A stretch of DNA of 64,000 nucleotides. It comes from CAVVGZ01 sp963747965. Its GTDB lineage: Bacteria > Chloroflexota > Anaerolineae > Anaerolineales > Anaerolineaceae. Position numbers and translations under genes: made by a program. Position 1 is the first letter of the stretch. Each line of letters starts with the position of its first letter. The stretch lies in the NCBI GenBank assembly GCA_963747965.1, contig CAVVGZ010000007.1, forward strand, positions 1,057,366 through 1,121,365. Reading direction: 5' to 3'. Shown one piece after another: positions 9,447 through 21,378 of this stretch. Below the pieces are notes generated by a model that was not told the DNA's origin, did no database searches, and worked only from the letters and a program-made list of their open reading frames with translations.

Positions 9447-10644
9447 ATGAAACCAAAATTTTCCGGTCCCGAAATGGAGTATATGGTTGCCTGCCTGGCT
9501 CAGCAGTTAAATCCTGGCGAAACCCCACCACAGCCACCGCGGAATTTGGATTGGGAAAAGTTTGTGTCCCTGCTGGAAGATAACCGCCTGGCAGCGTTTT
9601 TTTACACCCTTGGGCAGAAAAATTCTGGTATTTACCCTGAATCTATTCGTTCACGGTTGAAGCAATCCCGCTACGGACTGCTCCTTTACGGAGACCAATG
9701 CCGCCTTCAGGTGAGGGAGGTGCTTCTAGCCCTCGCTGAGGCAGGACTCCCGCTGATCGTGATGAAAGGCTGGGCATTGATCCCTACCCTCTATGCGGAC
9801 GACCACGCTCAGCGCTTCTGCGAGGATATCGATATCCTCATCACTCCAGGAAATACAGATCTTGCAGAGGCAGTTCTACAAAGATTGGGCTATACCCACC
9901 TCGATGAGGTCGCTCCCGGATATGCCCGCCGCTACAATAATGCGCGTGCTTACATCCTGGCCGGTGAAAATCTGCATCCTTTCCGCAAGTTTTCCATCGG
10001 CCTGCACTGGGGATTGACCCATTATCCCTATTATGATAAAAATAGTGTTAATATTTCGGATATTTTCAAGCGTGCAATCCCCCTGAAGGTCGCCGGGGTG
10101 GATGTCCTTGAAATGTGTGTTGAAGACCGGGTCGTCTATACATGTGCCCATTTATCCCTGCACCACCGCAACCAGGAGACCCTGTTGAATTATTTCGAAA
10201 TCGCTGCCATTATTCGAGCAGAAAAAATCAGATGATAAATTGGGAAAGAATGATCCAGCGGGCACGTGAATGGGGCTACCTGGTGCAGCTGCAGAATGTC
10301 ATTCAGGCGGTATGACGAATTCTGGCCGCAGATCATCCCTGCGGATGCATTCCGGCTGGTAATGGATGAGAAACCCTCCTGGAAAGAACGCCTGACAGAC
10401 AGCATGGTAGAAAAAACAAAAGGCAACCCTTTCCGCAGTGCATTATTTGAGGTGCTGGCCATACCGGGATTTAAGAACAAAATTGTCTGCATTAGCTTAT
10501 CAGCTCTTCCCGGACAGGGAATACATGCAGGTTCGCTATGGGATCGCTGCGGGAAAAAACCCTTTTGCCGTTTTATTTGAGACGAATGACAGATGCTTTC
10601 CCGGGGATATTTCGCAAAGAATCCTGATGATCCGTCCATCGTGA
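9447..10644 (+). CDS. NTP_transf_5-like nucleotidyltransferase-fold protein, broken
   Basis: The first 263 residues are continuous. They contain AEAGLPLIVMKGWALIPTLY and FCEDIDILITPGNTDLAEAV with the D-x-D of nucleotidyltransferase folds, then GLHWGLTHYPYYD and VYTCAHLSLHHRNQE. After 10225 the protein continues in other frames (WPQIIPADAFRLVMDEKPSW, ALFEVLAIPGF, YMQVRYGIAAGKNPF). This pattern fits the uncharacterised nucleotidyltransferase family PF14907, often linked to PqqD-like, HprK-like and peptide-processing genes. The substrate is unknown; an AMP or phospho transfer to a peptide or small partner is possible. GTG 9417 is an alternative start. It opens the peptide-modification island. 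Confidence 0.6.
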
Positions 10645-10732
10645 ATACAAAAATGAATCCTTGATATAATTATCAAGTTCAGTCTGCTGCTTGTGAAGTA
10701 CCAGCGGTATCATAATTAGAGCGAACGTTTTT

Positions 10733-10998
10733 ATGAAATTACCCACCTATAAACTTAAGTCTGACGTATGTCTGGAGACATTTGATGACGGCGTCCTGCT
10801 ATTAAAGCAAGGATAACCCTTAACCGAACTGAACATCGCTGCCAGGGATATCCTCGTCTACACAGACGGGACCAATAACATCCAGCAGGTGGCACAGCAC
10901 CTGGCCGAGGAATACCACATTCCGATTGAGGAGGCCGGCAGGATGTAAGCGAATTGTACCAACAACTGGTTGAACAGGGAATTCTGGAGCATCCATAA
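10733..10998 (+). CDS. PqqD-like peptide chaperone, first copy, broken
   Basis: A small gene of about 88 codons. ATG 10733 gives MKLPTYKLKSDVCLETFDDG and VLLLKQ, then an in-frame TAA at 10814, after which the same frame reads LTELNIAARDILVYTDGTN, the PqqD winged-helix core (L-N-x-x-A-x-x-I-L). A frame change near 10945 leads to SELYQQLVEQGILEH. PqqD-like domains are RiPP recognition elements that bind leader peptides and hand them to radical SAM enzymes. A second PqqD-like gene follows 26 bases downstream. The TAA and the indel may be consensus errors or early decay. Confidence 0.55.
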
Positions 10999-11023
10999 CA
11001 CCCATGGGAGAAAGAAGGATAAG

Positions 11024-11327
11024 ATGGAGAATGCGTCAATACAAAAACCCATTTATTTAGTCAATCCGGATGTCGTCCTGCGCGAGGAGGATGAGGACGG
11101 CGGGCTGCTTTTCAACCCGGACACCAACCAGGTAAAAGTGGTCAATTCCACCGGTTTGTTCATCTGGAAGCAGTTCGCCTCGGCCAACCAGCCGGATGCC
11201 GTGGCTGGAGGCACTCTTCAAGTAATTTTGAAGGGTCCCAGCCGAAGAGATTGTGAGTGACGATCTCAAGGAATTTATCGATGAAATGATCCAGAACGGT
11301 TTTATTGGTGTAGTTGAGAGTGTATAA
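11024..11327 (+). CDS. PqqD-like peptide chaperone, second copy, one frame change
   Basis: About 100 residues from ATG 11024 with AAGGA about 5 bases upstream. YLVNPDVVLREEDEDGGLLF followed by NPDTNQVKVVNSTGLFIWKQ is a clear PqqD-family core. A frame change near 11230 joins AEEIVSDDLKEFIDEMIQNG and FIGVVESV. The two copies differ: this one keeps the acidic V-L-R-E-E-D strand, whereas the first has a divergent core. Two recognition proteins beside two radical SAM proteins suggests one chaperone per enzyme or per modification step, which is an inference from the pairing. Confidence 0.65.
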
Positions 11328-11388
11328 AGGGATTTGCTATTACAGGTATTTTCCAGATGAATGATGCCAAAATACTGAAATAAAAGTC

Positions 11389-12492
11389 ATGTCCACCCCG
11401 CAGCATGTGGATATTGCCGTCACCGGGCGCTGCAACCTTTCCTGCGCCTACTGCTTTTATGCCGATGAGATGACCGCCCGCAGCGACCTTTCCACCGCCC
11501 AGTGGCTGGATTTTTTCAAGAACTTGGGAGACATGGGGGTGATGACCGTCTGCCTGACCGGCGGGGAGGCGCTCAGCCGTCCGGATTTCTTTGAACTGGT
11601 GGATGGCGTGATTGCCAACCGCATGCGTTACGAGATCCTCTCCAACGGCACCCTGATCACCGAAAAAACCCTGGCTGAATTTGAAAAAGGCAAGCGCCGC
11701 CTGCGCCTGGATTCCATCCAGATTTCCATTGATGGCTCCTCTGCGGATATCCATGACCTCAGCCGCCCGAACAGCTTTGCCCGGGCAGTACGCGGGCTGA
11801 AACTGCTCAAGGAAGCCGGCTTCCCCATGACCGTGCGCGTGACCATCAACCGCTTCAATTACAACGACCTGGAGAATACCGCCCGCCTGCTGCTGGAAGA
11901 AGTGGGGCTTTCCGGGTTTTCCACCAATGAAGCCTACCCCTGCGGCGCCACCAACCGCTACGAGGAAGACATCATGCTGAGCGTTCCCAGCGGCGGCAGG
12001 TGATGGAAACCCTGCTGCGCTTGAATAGAAATATCAGGACCGCATCAGCGCCACTGCCGGACCGCTGGCCCTGGCACGCCAGGAGTGCGCCATCCAGGAA
12101 GCCCAGTCGCAAGGGATCAAGGAATTCCCCGGGCAGGGGATATCTGCGGCCTGCGGGGGTGTTTTCAATAAGATCGCCATACTGCACGACGGCACCATCG
12201 TCCCCTGCCATGTGATCAGCGACCTGCACCTGGGCAATATCCTCACGGATGACCTGGGAGAGGTCTGGCGCAGCCACCCGCTCCATGCAGGCCATGCGCC
12301 AGCGCAGGGAGATTTCCCTGGATACGCTTACACCCTGCAAGGATTGCGATTACAAGGGTTACTGCACCGGCGGCTGCCCGGGCGGGGCGCTTTTCCTCAA
12401 CGGGGATTTCAACACCCGCAACCCGATGGACTGCTACCGCATCCTGATTGGTGAAGAGATCCTATTCCCCATCCGAAGAGAAAAAAGCACTC

Positions 12493-12496
<4 letters not shown>
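11389..12496 (+). CDS. Radical SAM/SPASM peptide-modifying enzyme 1, broken
   Basis: ATG 11389 gives VDIAVTGRCNLSCAYCFYAD with the CX3CX2C cluster motif, then TVCLTGGEALSRPDFFELVD (GGE motif), EILSNGTLIT and SIQISIDGSS. Frame changes occur near 12000 and several times later. The C-terminal part carries a SPASM-like cysteine set, CKDCDYKGYCTGGCPGGALF and NPMDCYR. SPASM enzymes hold extra FeS clusters and modify ribosomal peptides by forming thioether or carbon-carbon links. An upstream ATG at 11358 is possible if one base is missing. Its probable stop overlaps the ATG of the next radical SAM gene (ATGA at 12493). Confidence 0.72.
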
Positions 12497-13601
<1,105 letters not shown>

Positions 13602-13643
13602 CTCGTGATATAATAATAGAAATAATTACATAAGGGGTTTAAA

Positions 13644-13897
13644 ATGATCAAAAAATACGAAAAACCTGTTGCACGTAACTTAGGCGATGTGTTGCCCCTT
13701 GCCGAGGGAGTCTGCAGCTGGGAGCACGGTCACTAGTGTTAGCCAGTCTAGCATGCGTTATGGGGGTCTAGCAAAATAATGCTCAAAATGGTTGTAAGGC
13801 TGGTACAGGGCACCGGTGCGGGATGCGGTAGTGGGAGTACTCAGTGGGACCTCTCCCGGATTGTAGAAATGGTTATATTGCCTACGCATATAAATGA
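13644..13897 (+). CDS. Probable RiPP precursor peptide, frames uncertain
   Basis: ATG 13644, preceded by AAGGGG, encodes MIKKYEKPVARNLGDVLPLA followed by EGVCS, then a frame stop at 13734. The first 25 residues resemble leader peptides seen next to PqqD/radical SAM pairs (basic start, K-x-x-V-x-N-L region, L-A-E-G before a cysteine). If one base is removed after 13716 the peptide continues GSTVTSVSQSSMRYGGLAK. Further shifts give NNAQNGCKAGTG, GAGCGSGSTQ and DCRNGYIAYAYK, ending at 13897 with about 82 residues, rich in Gly, Ser and Asn with four spaced cysteines. The leader is solid. The core depends on assumed indels comparable to those in the neighbouring genes. Confidence 0.5.
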
Positions 13898-14104
13898 ATT
13901 CATCGTTTAACTGATTCCGAATATTTTTTCCTATTGGGAAGTTATTCGACCAATATTTTAAAAATTTGGAATAATTGATGCCATTAATTAAGCTTTGAAG
14001 TAAATCCCGAATGGTTAACCTTTCTTAAAAATTCATCCAATTGTATCGGAAAGGTTGATCCAGTCTGGGCTATAAAATATTTTTCATTGATAATCAAAAA
14101 GGCA

Positions 14105-14857
14105 TAGTTGACCTGTAACTATAATCAGGCTGGATTATGGTTACAAGTTATCATTATTACAGAAATCCTGGGGGACAATAAATTCTTCCAGGGCACACAA
14201 AGCAGGAACAATGAAAAATCATCTATGATGTTATTGATACAATCGGAGAAATCAATCCGGACATTTCTCAGTTTTCCATCTAACGATCTTAGGCACTTTC
14301 GCAAAGATCCAACCGGCCTGGATTATTTTGTGTTGGTTTAAAAGTGGTTTTTTTCCAGTATATGATTTTGATCGCATGCTCAACTTTGCCCAAATTCGAA
14401 AGGTAATTTACCATCCACGCCAGCGGAATCATTAAACAAAACAGTCTCTACCTATTCGGTGGCCCCTCCGGAACCGGAAAGATCAATCTCAACCTTAAGC
14501 CTGGAACTGGGAGCAGAAATCCTGGATGAAGACCAACTTGTATTGAGAGATGTCGGAAATGGCATATTCTCTGCACATGCCTGGGGGTATTCATTGAAAG
14601 AAAGCAATGCGTGTGTGAGGGCGGTTTAAACTGGTTCAAAGCAGCCAGAACAAAATAATACCCTTAACCAAACTCAAACAGCCCGTTTTATGGTTACCCA
14701 GGTGATTGACTTAACCGGAAAGACGATCCGAGAGAACTTCTCTAGGGGTTTTCAATTTTCAGCCAGGATTGCCCGCTCCATTCCGGGTTACGCACTGCAT
14801 TTCCGCAAATCCCCGGATTTCTGGAAGTTGATCGATGCGGAGTTTCGGGTTGGCTAA
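14105..14857 (+). CDS. HprK-related kinase, broken
   Basis: The recognisable part begins at 14413: IHASGIIKQNSLYLFGGPSG and TGK form the Walker A of HPr kinase-like proteins. Frame changes give GAEILDEDQLVLRDVGNGIF and SAHAWGYSLKE, then MVTQVIDLTGKTIRENFSRG and YALHFRKSPDFWKLIDAEFR at the end. The family resembles the HPr kinase catalytic domain and occurs with PqqD-like and NTP_transf_5-like genes, where it probably phosphorylates a peptide or partner rather than HPr. The N-terminal half (14105-14400) could not be resolved into one frame. The 207 bases before it (13898-14104) hold no assignable gene, although FEVNPEWLTFLKN is readable near 13995. Confidence 0.5.
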
Positions 14858-15458
14858 AAGGATCTCAAAGACCCTGGCGGTTCACAGGAACCGTTTTCGC
14901 TACACCGGGCCCAGCATGGTCCCAACATTCAAGCCGGGGCAGGTGCTGTATATCCGTCCGGGTACGGAGGGACATGCAGCCCGGCGATGTGGTCGTTTAC
15001 CGCAAAGGGGATGGATACATCGTTCACCGGGTCCATTCGGTACATCCGGAAGGCATGTACACCCGCGGGGATAACAACCCCATCGAGATGGGTACCTGGT
15101 CCCGCCCGAGCAGATCATCGGTATCGTGGACCAGGTGGATGATTGGGGGGAAATTCGCCGGTCACCGGGGGGAAAATCGGGCTTTGGCAGGCTCAAATGC
15201 GCTGGCGACTGCACTCTGTACAACAGGATTTTGCCCTGGCTGGGAGCTCCTTACCGCTGGCTTAAGCGCGCCGCTGGGTAAAAAAGTTTTGGCACCCGCC
15301 CATCACCAGGATTCATTTACAGACTCCATCCGGTATGGTGATCAAATACATCTCCCACGGAAAAACAGTGGCTGTCTGGCAGCCGGAATCGGGACGCTTC
15401 TACCTGCCGCAAACCTTATGACCTGGTCATTGATCCACCTCAGCAAATCCACGAGTGA
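14835..15458 (+). CDS. S26-type signal peptidase-like protein, Ser/His type, broken
   Basis: About 205 residues overlapping the kinase gene by 23 bases. FRYTGPSMVPTFKPGQVLYI contains the nucleophile serine. A frame change near 14970 leads to MQPGDVVVYRKGDGYIVHRV, where the second catalytic residue is a histidine, as in SipW/SEC11-type peptidases, instead of the lysine of LepB. GMYTRGDNNP is the conserved box E. A C-terminal extension of roughly 90 residues follows through two more frame changes (KIGLWQAQMRWRLHS, YISHGKTVAVWQPESGRFYL). No N-terminal membrane helix is evident. In this island it is the candidate leader peptidase. Confidence 0.65.
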
Positions 15459-15493
15459 TCTCCATCCAAATCAGGCTATAATTTTCATCAATC

Positions 15494-17317
15494 ATGTCCA
15501 ACTGGTTTACCTATTTTAAAACCGGGATGACCCGCCAGCCGCCGCCTGACTCTATTGCAGCCCAGGCTGCTCCTTTGCCGCACCATACCGCGCTCAAAAA
15601 TCTGCTGCCCTTTATCAGGCCGCACTGGCGTTCCGGATTGATTGGTGCTGTTTTAATCATTTTTTCCAGCGTGCTGGTGTTCCCGCAGCCAATGATCAAC
15701 CGCTTCCTGGTGGACGATGTCATCCTGGCCAGCCAGCTGGATCTGCTCCCAATAGCGGTGCTGCTGATGGCAGGCATCAAGATCATCAGCATGGCTGCAG
15801 AAGTCTTGCAGCAGTATTACGTGCTGAGTTTTGAGCAATCCGTCAGCCTGGATATCCAGAAGTCCCTGCTTGACCATACCCTGCGCCTGCCCAAGGAATT
15901 TTTTGATACCAAGGAAACCGGCTATTTGATCTCGCGCATCTCTTCCGATGTGCAGGGGCTGCAATGGTTTTTTTCCAGCACAATTGTCTACCTTTTCACC
16001 AACCTCATCCGCTTCGTGGGGGGCATCATCTTCCTTTTCTACCTGGAATGGCGCCTGGCACTGGTCTGCCTGGTTGTCCTGCCCCTCCTGGTGATCAGCG
16101 TACGGTATTTCTCCAAACGGATGTACAACCTCAGCTACAGCAGCATGGAACAGAATGCCACCATCATGAAGCGCCTGCCAGGAAACCATCACCTCTGTAC
16201 CCCTGATCAAGGCCTTTTCAACTGAAAATCGGGAAAGCAGCCGCGTCATGAACGCCTTTGAGGGTGCCCGCCAGCTCACCATGGAGCAGAACGCCGTTAA
16301 TTCGGTGGCCGGGATGGTGATAAATACTGCTCCGGACCTGGCCAGGGCGGTGGTGCTTGTTGCAGGAGCCTACCTTGTTATCCTTGGGAATTGGACCCTG
16401 GGTTCTCTGCTCGCCTTCCAATCCTACCTGGGCTACGTATTCGGCCCAGCCCAGGTTTTTGCCAATGCCAACCTCTCCCTGCAGAATGCGCTGGCATCCC
16501 TGGAGCGCGTCTCCGCCATGATGGAGATCCTCCCCGAGGACTCCGGGAAGGAAGGCCGGCAGGTGGAACACCTCAAGGGAGGAGGTGCAGTTCCAGAATG
16601 TCACTTTTAGCTATGATCAACAGGAGAAAATCCTGGAGAAAATTTCCTTCCATATCCAGCCGGGAGAGCACATCGCTATAGTCGGTCCCAGCGGGGTGGG
16701 AAAGACCACCATGGTCAGCCTGCTTTTGCGCTTCTACCAACCGCTGAGCGGGGAGATATTCTATGACGGCATCCCTGCCGGGGAGTATGCGCTGGATTCG
16801 CTGCGCCGGCGTATCGGCTATGTTTCCCAGGCCACCCTGCTCCTGGCCGGGACGATGCGTGAAAACCTGGCTTACGGCAATCCGCAAGCCGGCATGGCCG
16901 AAATTGAACGGGCTGCCAGGGTTGCCGGAATTCATGATTTCATCACCAGCCTGCCAGACCAGTATGATTCCGTGGTGGGTGAAAAAGGGGTAAATTTATC
17001 CGAGGGGCAGAAACAGCGCCTTTCCATCGCCCGGGCGCTCATCAGGGATGCGGATATCCTCATCCTGGATGAACCCACCGCCTCGCTGGACAGCATTGTG
17101 GAGAGGTCCATCCTGGAGGCGCTGCCGGATGAAATCCGCGGGAAAACCCTCTTCATCGTTTCCCACCGTTTTTCAACAGTTCGTAATACAGATCGTATTT
17201 TGCTACTGGATGATCTACATACTCTTCAGGTTGGTACTCATGCGCGAGTTAAGCCTCCAGAGCGAGTATTACCGCTCCTTATTTTCAGCAGGGGTCCAGG
17301 CAGAGAAAGTGAATTAA
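15494..17317 (+). CDS. ABC exporter, fused permease and ATPase, three frame changes
   Basis: About 605 residues. The N-terminal half has six hydrophobic segments (starting GLIGAVLIIFSSVLVFPQPM, later TIVYLFTNLIRFVGGIIFLF) typical of type I exporters. The frame changes near 16185 (QETITSVPLIKAFSTENRES) and near 16580. The ATPase half has HIAIVGPSGVGKTTMVSLLL (Walker A), VNLSEGQKQRLSIARAL (signature) and ILILDEPTASLDS (Walker B). A last change near 17230 gives LSLQSEYYRSLFSAGVQAEK. No C39 peptidase domain is present, which fits a separate signal-peptidase-like protein next door. It is the likely exporter of the modified peptide, although glycan or lipid export cannot be ruled out. Confidence 0.8.
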
Positions 17318-17377
17318 TTTCAGGTAAAATTAGTAGGGGCTTGAACACCAAAAATAAAAAGGGCATCAGGGGAAAAA

Positions 17378-18960
17378 ATGGATAATGAAATAGATCAGGG
17401 CATAACAATCGAAACCATCCTGGAATATGCGCGTGTGTTTTTGCGTTGGAGCTGGCTGTTAATCCTGGCTGCGGCTGTTGCCGGCGGGATCGCCTACTAC
17501 CGCTCCTCGCAGCAGACCCCCATCTACCGCACATCCACCCTGGTAATGGTAAAAAGCGGCACACCGAACCAGTTTGATTATTATTCCTCCATCTATTATG
17601 GCCAGCAGTTGATTGATACCTATGCGCAAGTGTTGACCACCCGCCCGGTCCTGGATGAACTTTCCAACCTGCTGGGCTACAACGTAAGTGCTGGTATGTT
17701 TTCGGTCAAGCCCATCGAAGGCACCCAGCTGATGACCATCACTGTTACCGACACCAATCCAGCCCGGGCGGCATTAATTGCCAATACCATTGTCAGTATT
17801 TTCACCCGCCAGATCCAGGCAGACCAGTCTGCCTACTATGTGGATACCAGGAAAACAATGGAAGAGCAAATAGCCGATAAGGAAGGGGAAATTCAAAATC
17901 TTACAGCAGAACTGACTGCCCTGGGTGATGACCCGCAGTATGACATTCGCCGCCAGCAGTTGGAAATGACCCTGTCACAATACCAGCAGTCGTATTTTAC
18001 CTTACAGGAAGGTCTTAACCAGCTGCGCCAGGTGGAAATACAGAATACATTCAATATCATCCAGAAAGATCCGGCTCCTACCCCGACCTCGCCTATCGCA
18101 CCACAACCCATGCAAAGCGCCATAACGGCTGCGATGATGGGTTTCCTGGCTGCCGCAGCGGTAATCTTTCTGATTGACTTTCTGAATGATTCCATCCGCG
18201 ATCCCCAGGAAATCACCCGCAAATACGGCATACCAGTCATGGGGACAATTGCCAGTTTTGATTCCAGTGAAAGTGCATTGGTAACCGTCAAGCAGCCGCG
18301 CTCACCGGTATCGGAAGATTTCCGTGCCCTGCGCACAAACCTGCAGTTCTTCAGTATTGACCGTCCGCTGCGCACTATCCTGGTCACCAGCACCAACCCA
18401 TCTGACGGGAAAACAACCGTGGCGGTGAACCTGGCCAGCGTGATTGCCCAGAGCAACCAGTCAGCCATCATCGTAGATGCCGATTTGCGCCGGCCCAGGG
18501 TACACCAGCTCCTGCAGGTCCCCAACCGGGTTGGGCTTACCGATCCAATTTATCCATGCGGAAGAATTTTATGCCAGCGCTGTCAAACCTTCCGGGATCA
18601 AGGATTTAAGCGTGCTCACTTCCGGCAACCTTCCCCCCAATCCCTCTGAACTGCTCAGCACAGAAAAAATGCAGGAAATCATTGACCAACTCAAAATCAC
18701 GTTTAAGACCGTCATCATCGATACAACCCCCATCCTGGCAGTTTCCGATGCAACCATCCTGGCTCCCCGCGTGTTGACGGCGTATTGTTGGTGATCAAAC
18801 CCAATATGACCAAGCGCAGCGAGTTTGCCCATGCCATCGAGCAGTTGAACAAGGTCAATGCCAACCTGCTGGGGGTAGTGGTCAATGATGTCAAGATCAA
18901 GAAAACCAGCTATTACTACCGCAATTACTGCATCAGCGGTAGTAAGATGAAGACGAGAGT
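17378..18960 (+). CDS. Wzz/CpsCD-type chain-length and tyrosine kinase protein, two frame changes
   Basis: The N-terminal Wzz domain starts ITIETILEYARVFLRWSW with a membrane helix, followed by the coiled-coil region (about residues 150-220) and a second helix AAMMGFLAAAAVIFLIDFLN. The BY-kinase domain has SEDFRALRTNLQF, the Walker A LVTSTNPSDGKTTVAVNLAS, the Walker A-prime SAIIVDADLRRPR and, after a frame change near 18545, the Walker B TVIIDTTPILAVSD. Another change near 18778 leads to LLVIKPNMTKRSEFAHAIE and a tyrosine-rich TSYYYRNY. It controls polymer length and export. The C-terminus is unclear because the last frame stays open to 19321 without family similarity; the end given is an estimate. 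Confidence 0.8.
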
Positions 18961-19253
18961 AACTGAATTCTCCGGGGAGAAAAGTCCCCTTCAATCAATC
19001 TCTGGTGAAACCAAACGATATCCAGGACGAAACGGTTTGACCCGGGGAATTGGTGCAAATGCAACCTGGTTATTGAACAAGAATAACCTGACACAATTTC
19101 AGGTAACGCAGATAACGATCCAACCCGGTTGCAGAAAATTGCAGTCGGGATTTTTTTATCCAGCAAATCAATTCAAGGTAGATTACGGTTTCCCATACCT
19201 AGCTGCGGACAATCAATCGCTGGAAACCGCCCGGTCAGTATCCCCCATAGATT

Positions 19254-20580
19254 TTAAAGATGCGTTCCGTATACGATCCAATAGATGTCCACAGTCAGGA
19301 CCAGCAGAATCATGCCGTTGACCAGGTCAAGCAGCGCTATTTTCCGCTTGAATAACGGGACGACCAATGGCTTGAACGTTTCCTTAACCCCCAAAGAAAT
19401 GGCAAACATCACCGGCATATACTGCGCCAGGATCAGGCGCACGCCTTCCGTGATGGGGGTGTACCAGGCATACAGCAGGAAATATGCCCCGAACCAGGCA
19501 AAAACAAAAAACAGCTGGAAGGCATCAAAGGATGGGGAGTCATGGTATTGAATCCGCCGGAAAATCAACCCCGCCAGCAGCACCAGCAGGTAAATCAGAA
19601 TGTATCCCTGGTATCCATAGGAATGCAGCACATTCTCGAAAATTTTATCCGCCCCATTGGTCAGGCGCCCCACCATCTGGGCGGGAGTATGCTCATCCAG
19701 GTAGCGCGACAGGCTGGGTATTTCTTCGGGCGGCATATCCGGCCAACCTTTGCGGTCGCCATGGGCACGCGTGCCCTGCCTGGCTTCCTCCCAGGAGTCA
19801 TACCACATGTAGAAGGTCGAATTGACATTATAAAAATACTGTCCATAAACCTGCTTGCTGGTGCGGATGTAAGGGTAGACTGTCACCAGGAAAAAGAGCC
19901 CCACCAGCAGGAGCATCAACCAGTCCCGCAGCCCATTATTAATTTGCTCTTTCCGGTTTTCCAGGCCCCGGGAACGGTAGATGGTCCAGAGAGTTTTCAG
20001 GCTGGCTGTGACCAGAAAAAGGACCAGGCCGGGAAGGATGGAAGCCTTGGTAAGGTGCGCCAGACCGGCTGTAACCCCGGCCAGGATTGCCAGCGGCCAG
20101 GCTGGTTTTTGAATTAACCTTAACAGCATCAGGAAAAGGCACAGGTTGAGAAAATAAAATAAGCAGTTCAGCCTGGAAATAACCGGCTTTGAAAATAAAC
20201 AGGGTGAAGGCAAAAATCAACAGCAGCACCAGGGCATGCAGTCCGTTAAACATTCGAAACAGGATTACCCCAACCAGGCCCAGCAGGACCAACGAGAGCA
20301 CCAGGTTATTGTACTTTCCGGTAACGAAGAAATCCTCCCCGGTCATGCCCGGACGGTAAAACAGGGACTGCAGGAAGGGGTAAACCGGCATGCGGTTGCG
20401 ATCCCCGCCAAAGGTATATCCGGACTCGGCCAACTTGCGGGCATAGTCCATGGTTGCGTCCTGGTCGGTGGTGGTCAGATCCGTGTTGACAAACGCAAGC
20501 TGTTTGACAGCACCCTGCCAGTAATAGAAGGATGCCGCCACAATGATGGCCAGCAGGATGGCCTTAAGACCAAATCGCAT
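19254..20580 (-). CDS. Polytopic membrane protein, GT39-like, one frame change
   Basis: About 440 residues on the minus strand from ATG 20580. The first helix is KAILLAIIVAASFYYW. DQDATMDYARKLAESGYTFG is a periplasmic loop with acidic residues like those of ArnT/PMT-type (GT39) glycosyltransferases. A frame change near 20180 continues into NLCLFLMLLRLIQKPAWPLA and GLAHLTKASILPG. About nine hydrophobic segments are seen in all, and a long outer loop FYMWYDSWEEARQGTRAHGD lies between them. The family transfers sugars from polyprenyl carriers. Assignment rests on topology and the loop. It converges with the Wzz/kinase gene. Confidence 0.5.
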
Positions 20581-20724
20581 TCAGGCTCCGGTAAAAAGTT
20601 GATCCATTTATATTTTTAGACTGGTTAATTAAACCACAACATTATGGAATGACCTGTGCAGTGGGAGGGGAATTTTCCTCAACACCAAAAACTTATATTG
20701 GAAAGAGCTGAATCAATATCCAGC

Positions 20725-21259
20725 TCACCAGTCTCCCGCATAGCGTCCATCATAGGTGCCCGCCAGCCTGAGGATCCCGGACCGTTTCAATTCAATAATC
20801 TGGCGCACGTGCAGCAGGTCGTGCAACACCCAGGAAACAAGCAGGTCCCCGGCCTTGATCCTTCCAAACGGCGCTTCATATTCACGTTCCCAATCCGGCG
20901 AGGATAATCCATCCAGCCATGCCAGGGATACTCGGCGTTCCTCAAGGAATTCTGCCAGCGGTTTGATCCAGGCTGCGTTCATTATATTTCTTCGCTATAA
21001 CCCAGCCCTGAGGGTCGATCGGGGTCCATTTTTCCCCGGGGTGGTGCAGGGTAATATCCAGGCGCGGCTTGAAATCAAGGCGTTCCTCATCCAGCAGGTG
21101 ACAAACGACTTCCAAAATGGACCAGGATCCGGGATCAGGCTTTCGCTTCGCTTCCTCCTGATCGATGATCCCGGATAGAAGGGATGTGAAGATTCCCATA
21201 TTATGGAATAGTTCCCCAGAAAGTCTTATAGCATCCATAAACCTCTCCATAAAAAACAA
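20725..21259 (-). CDS. DinB-like four-helix protein, one frame change
   Basis: About 175 residues on the minus strand. The N-terminal part reads MDAIRLSGELFHNMGIFTSL and SWSILEVVCHLLDEERLDFK, giving the first metal-ligand histidine. After a frame change near 20965 comes LAEFLEERRVSLAWLDGLSS and SWVLHDLLHVRQIIEL with the second histidine pair. DinB-like proteins bind metal and include thiol-dependent transferases, with no defined substrate here. Nothing links it to the polysaccharide genes. Confidence 0.65.
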
Positions 21260-21378
21260 TATAGCTTCAGGAAATATGGGACAGATAAATGATCGACACA
21301 GGATGTGACTTGTTTAACTATTTTACATCCAGCTGCGGCGAAAAACCGCCTCAATCCTTTCCAGGATTTTGATAAGGA

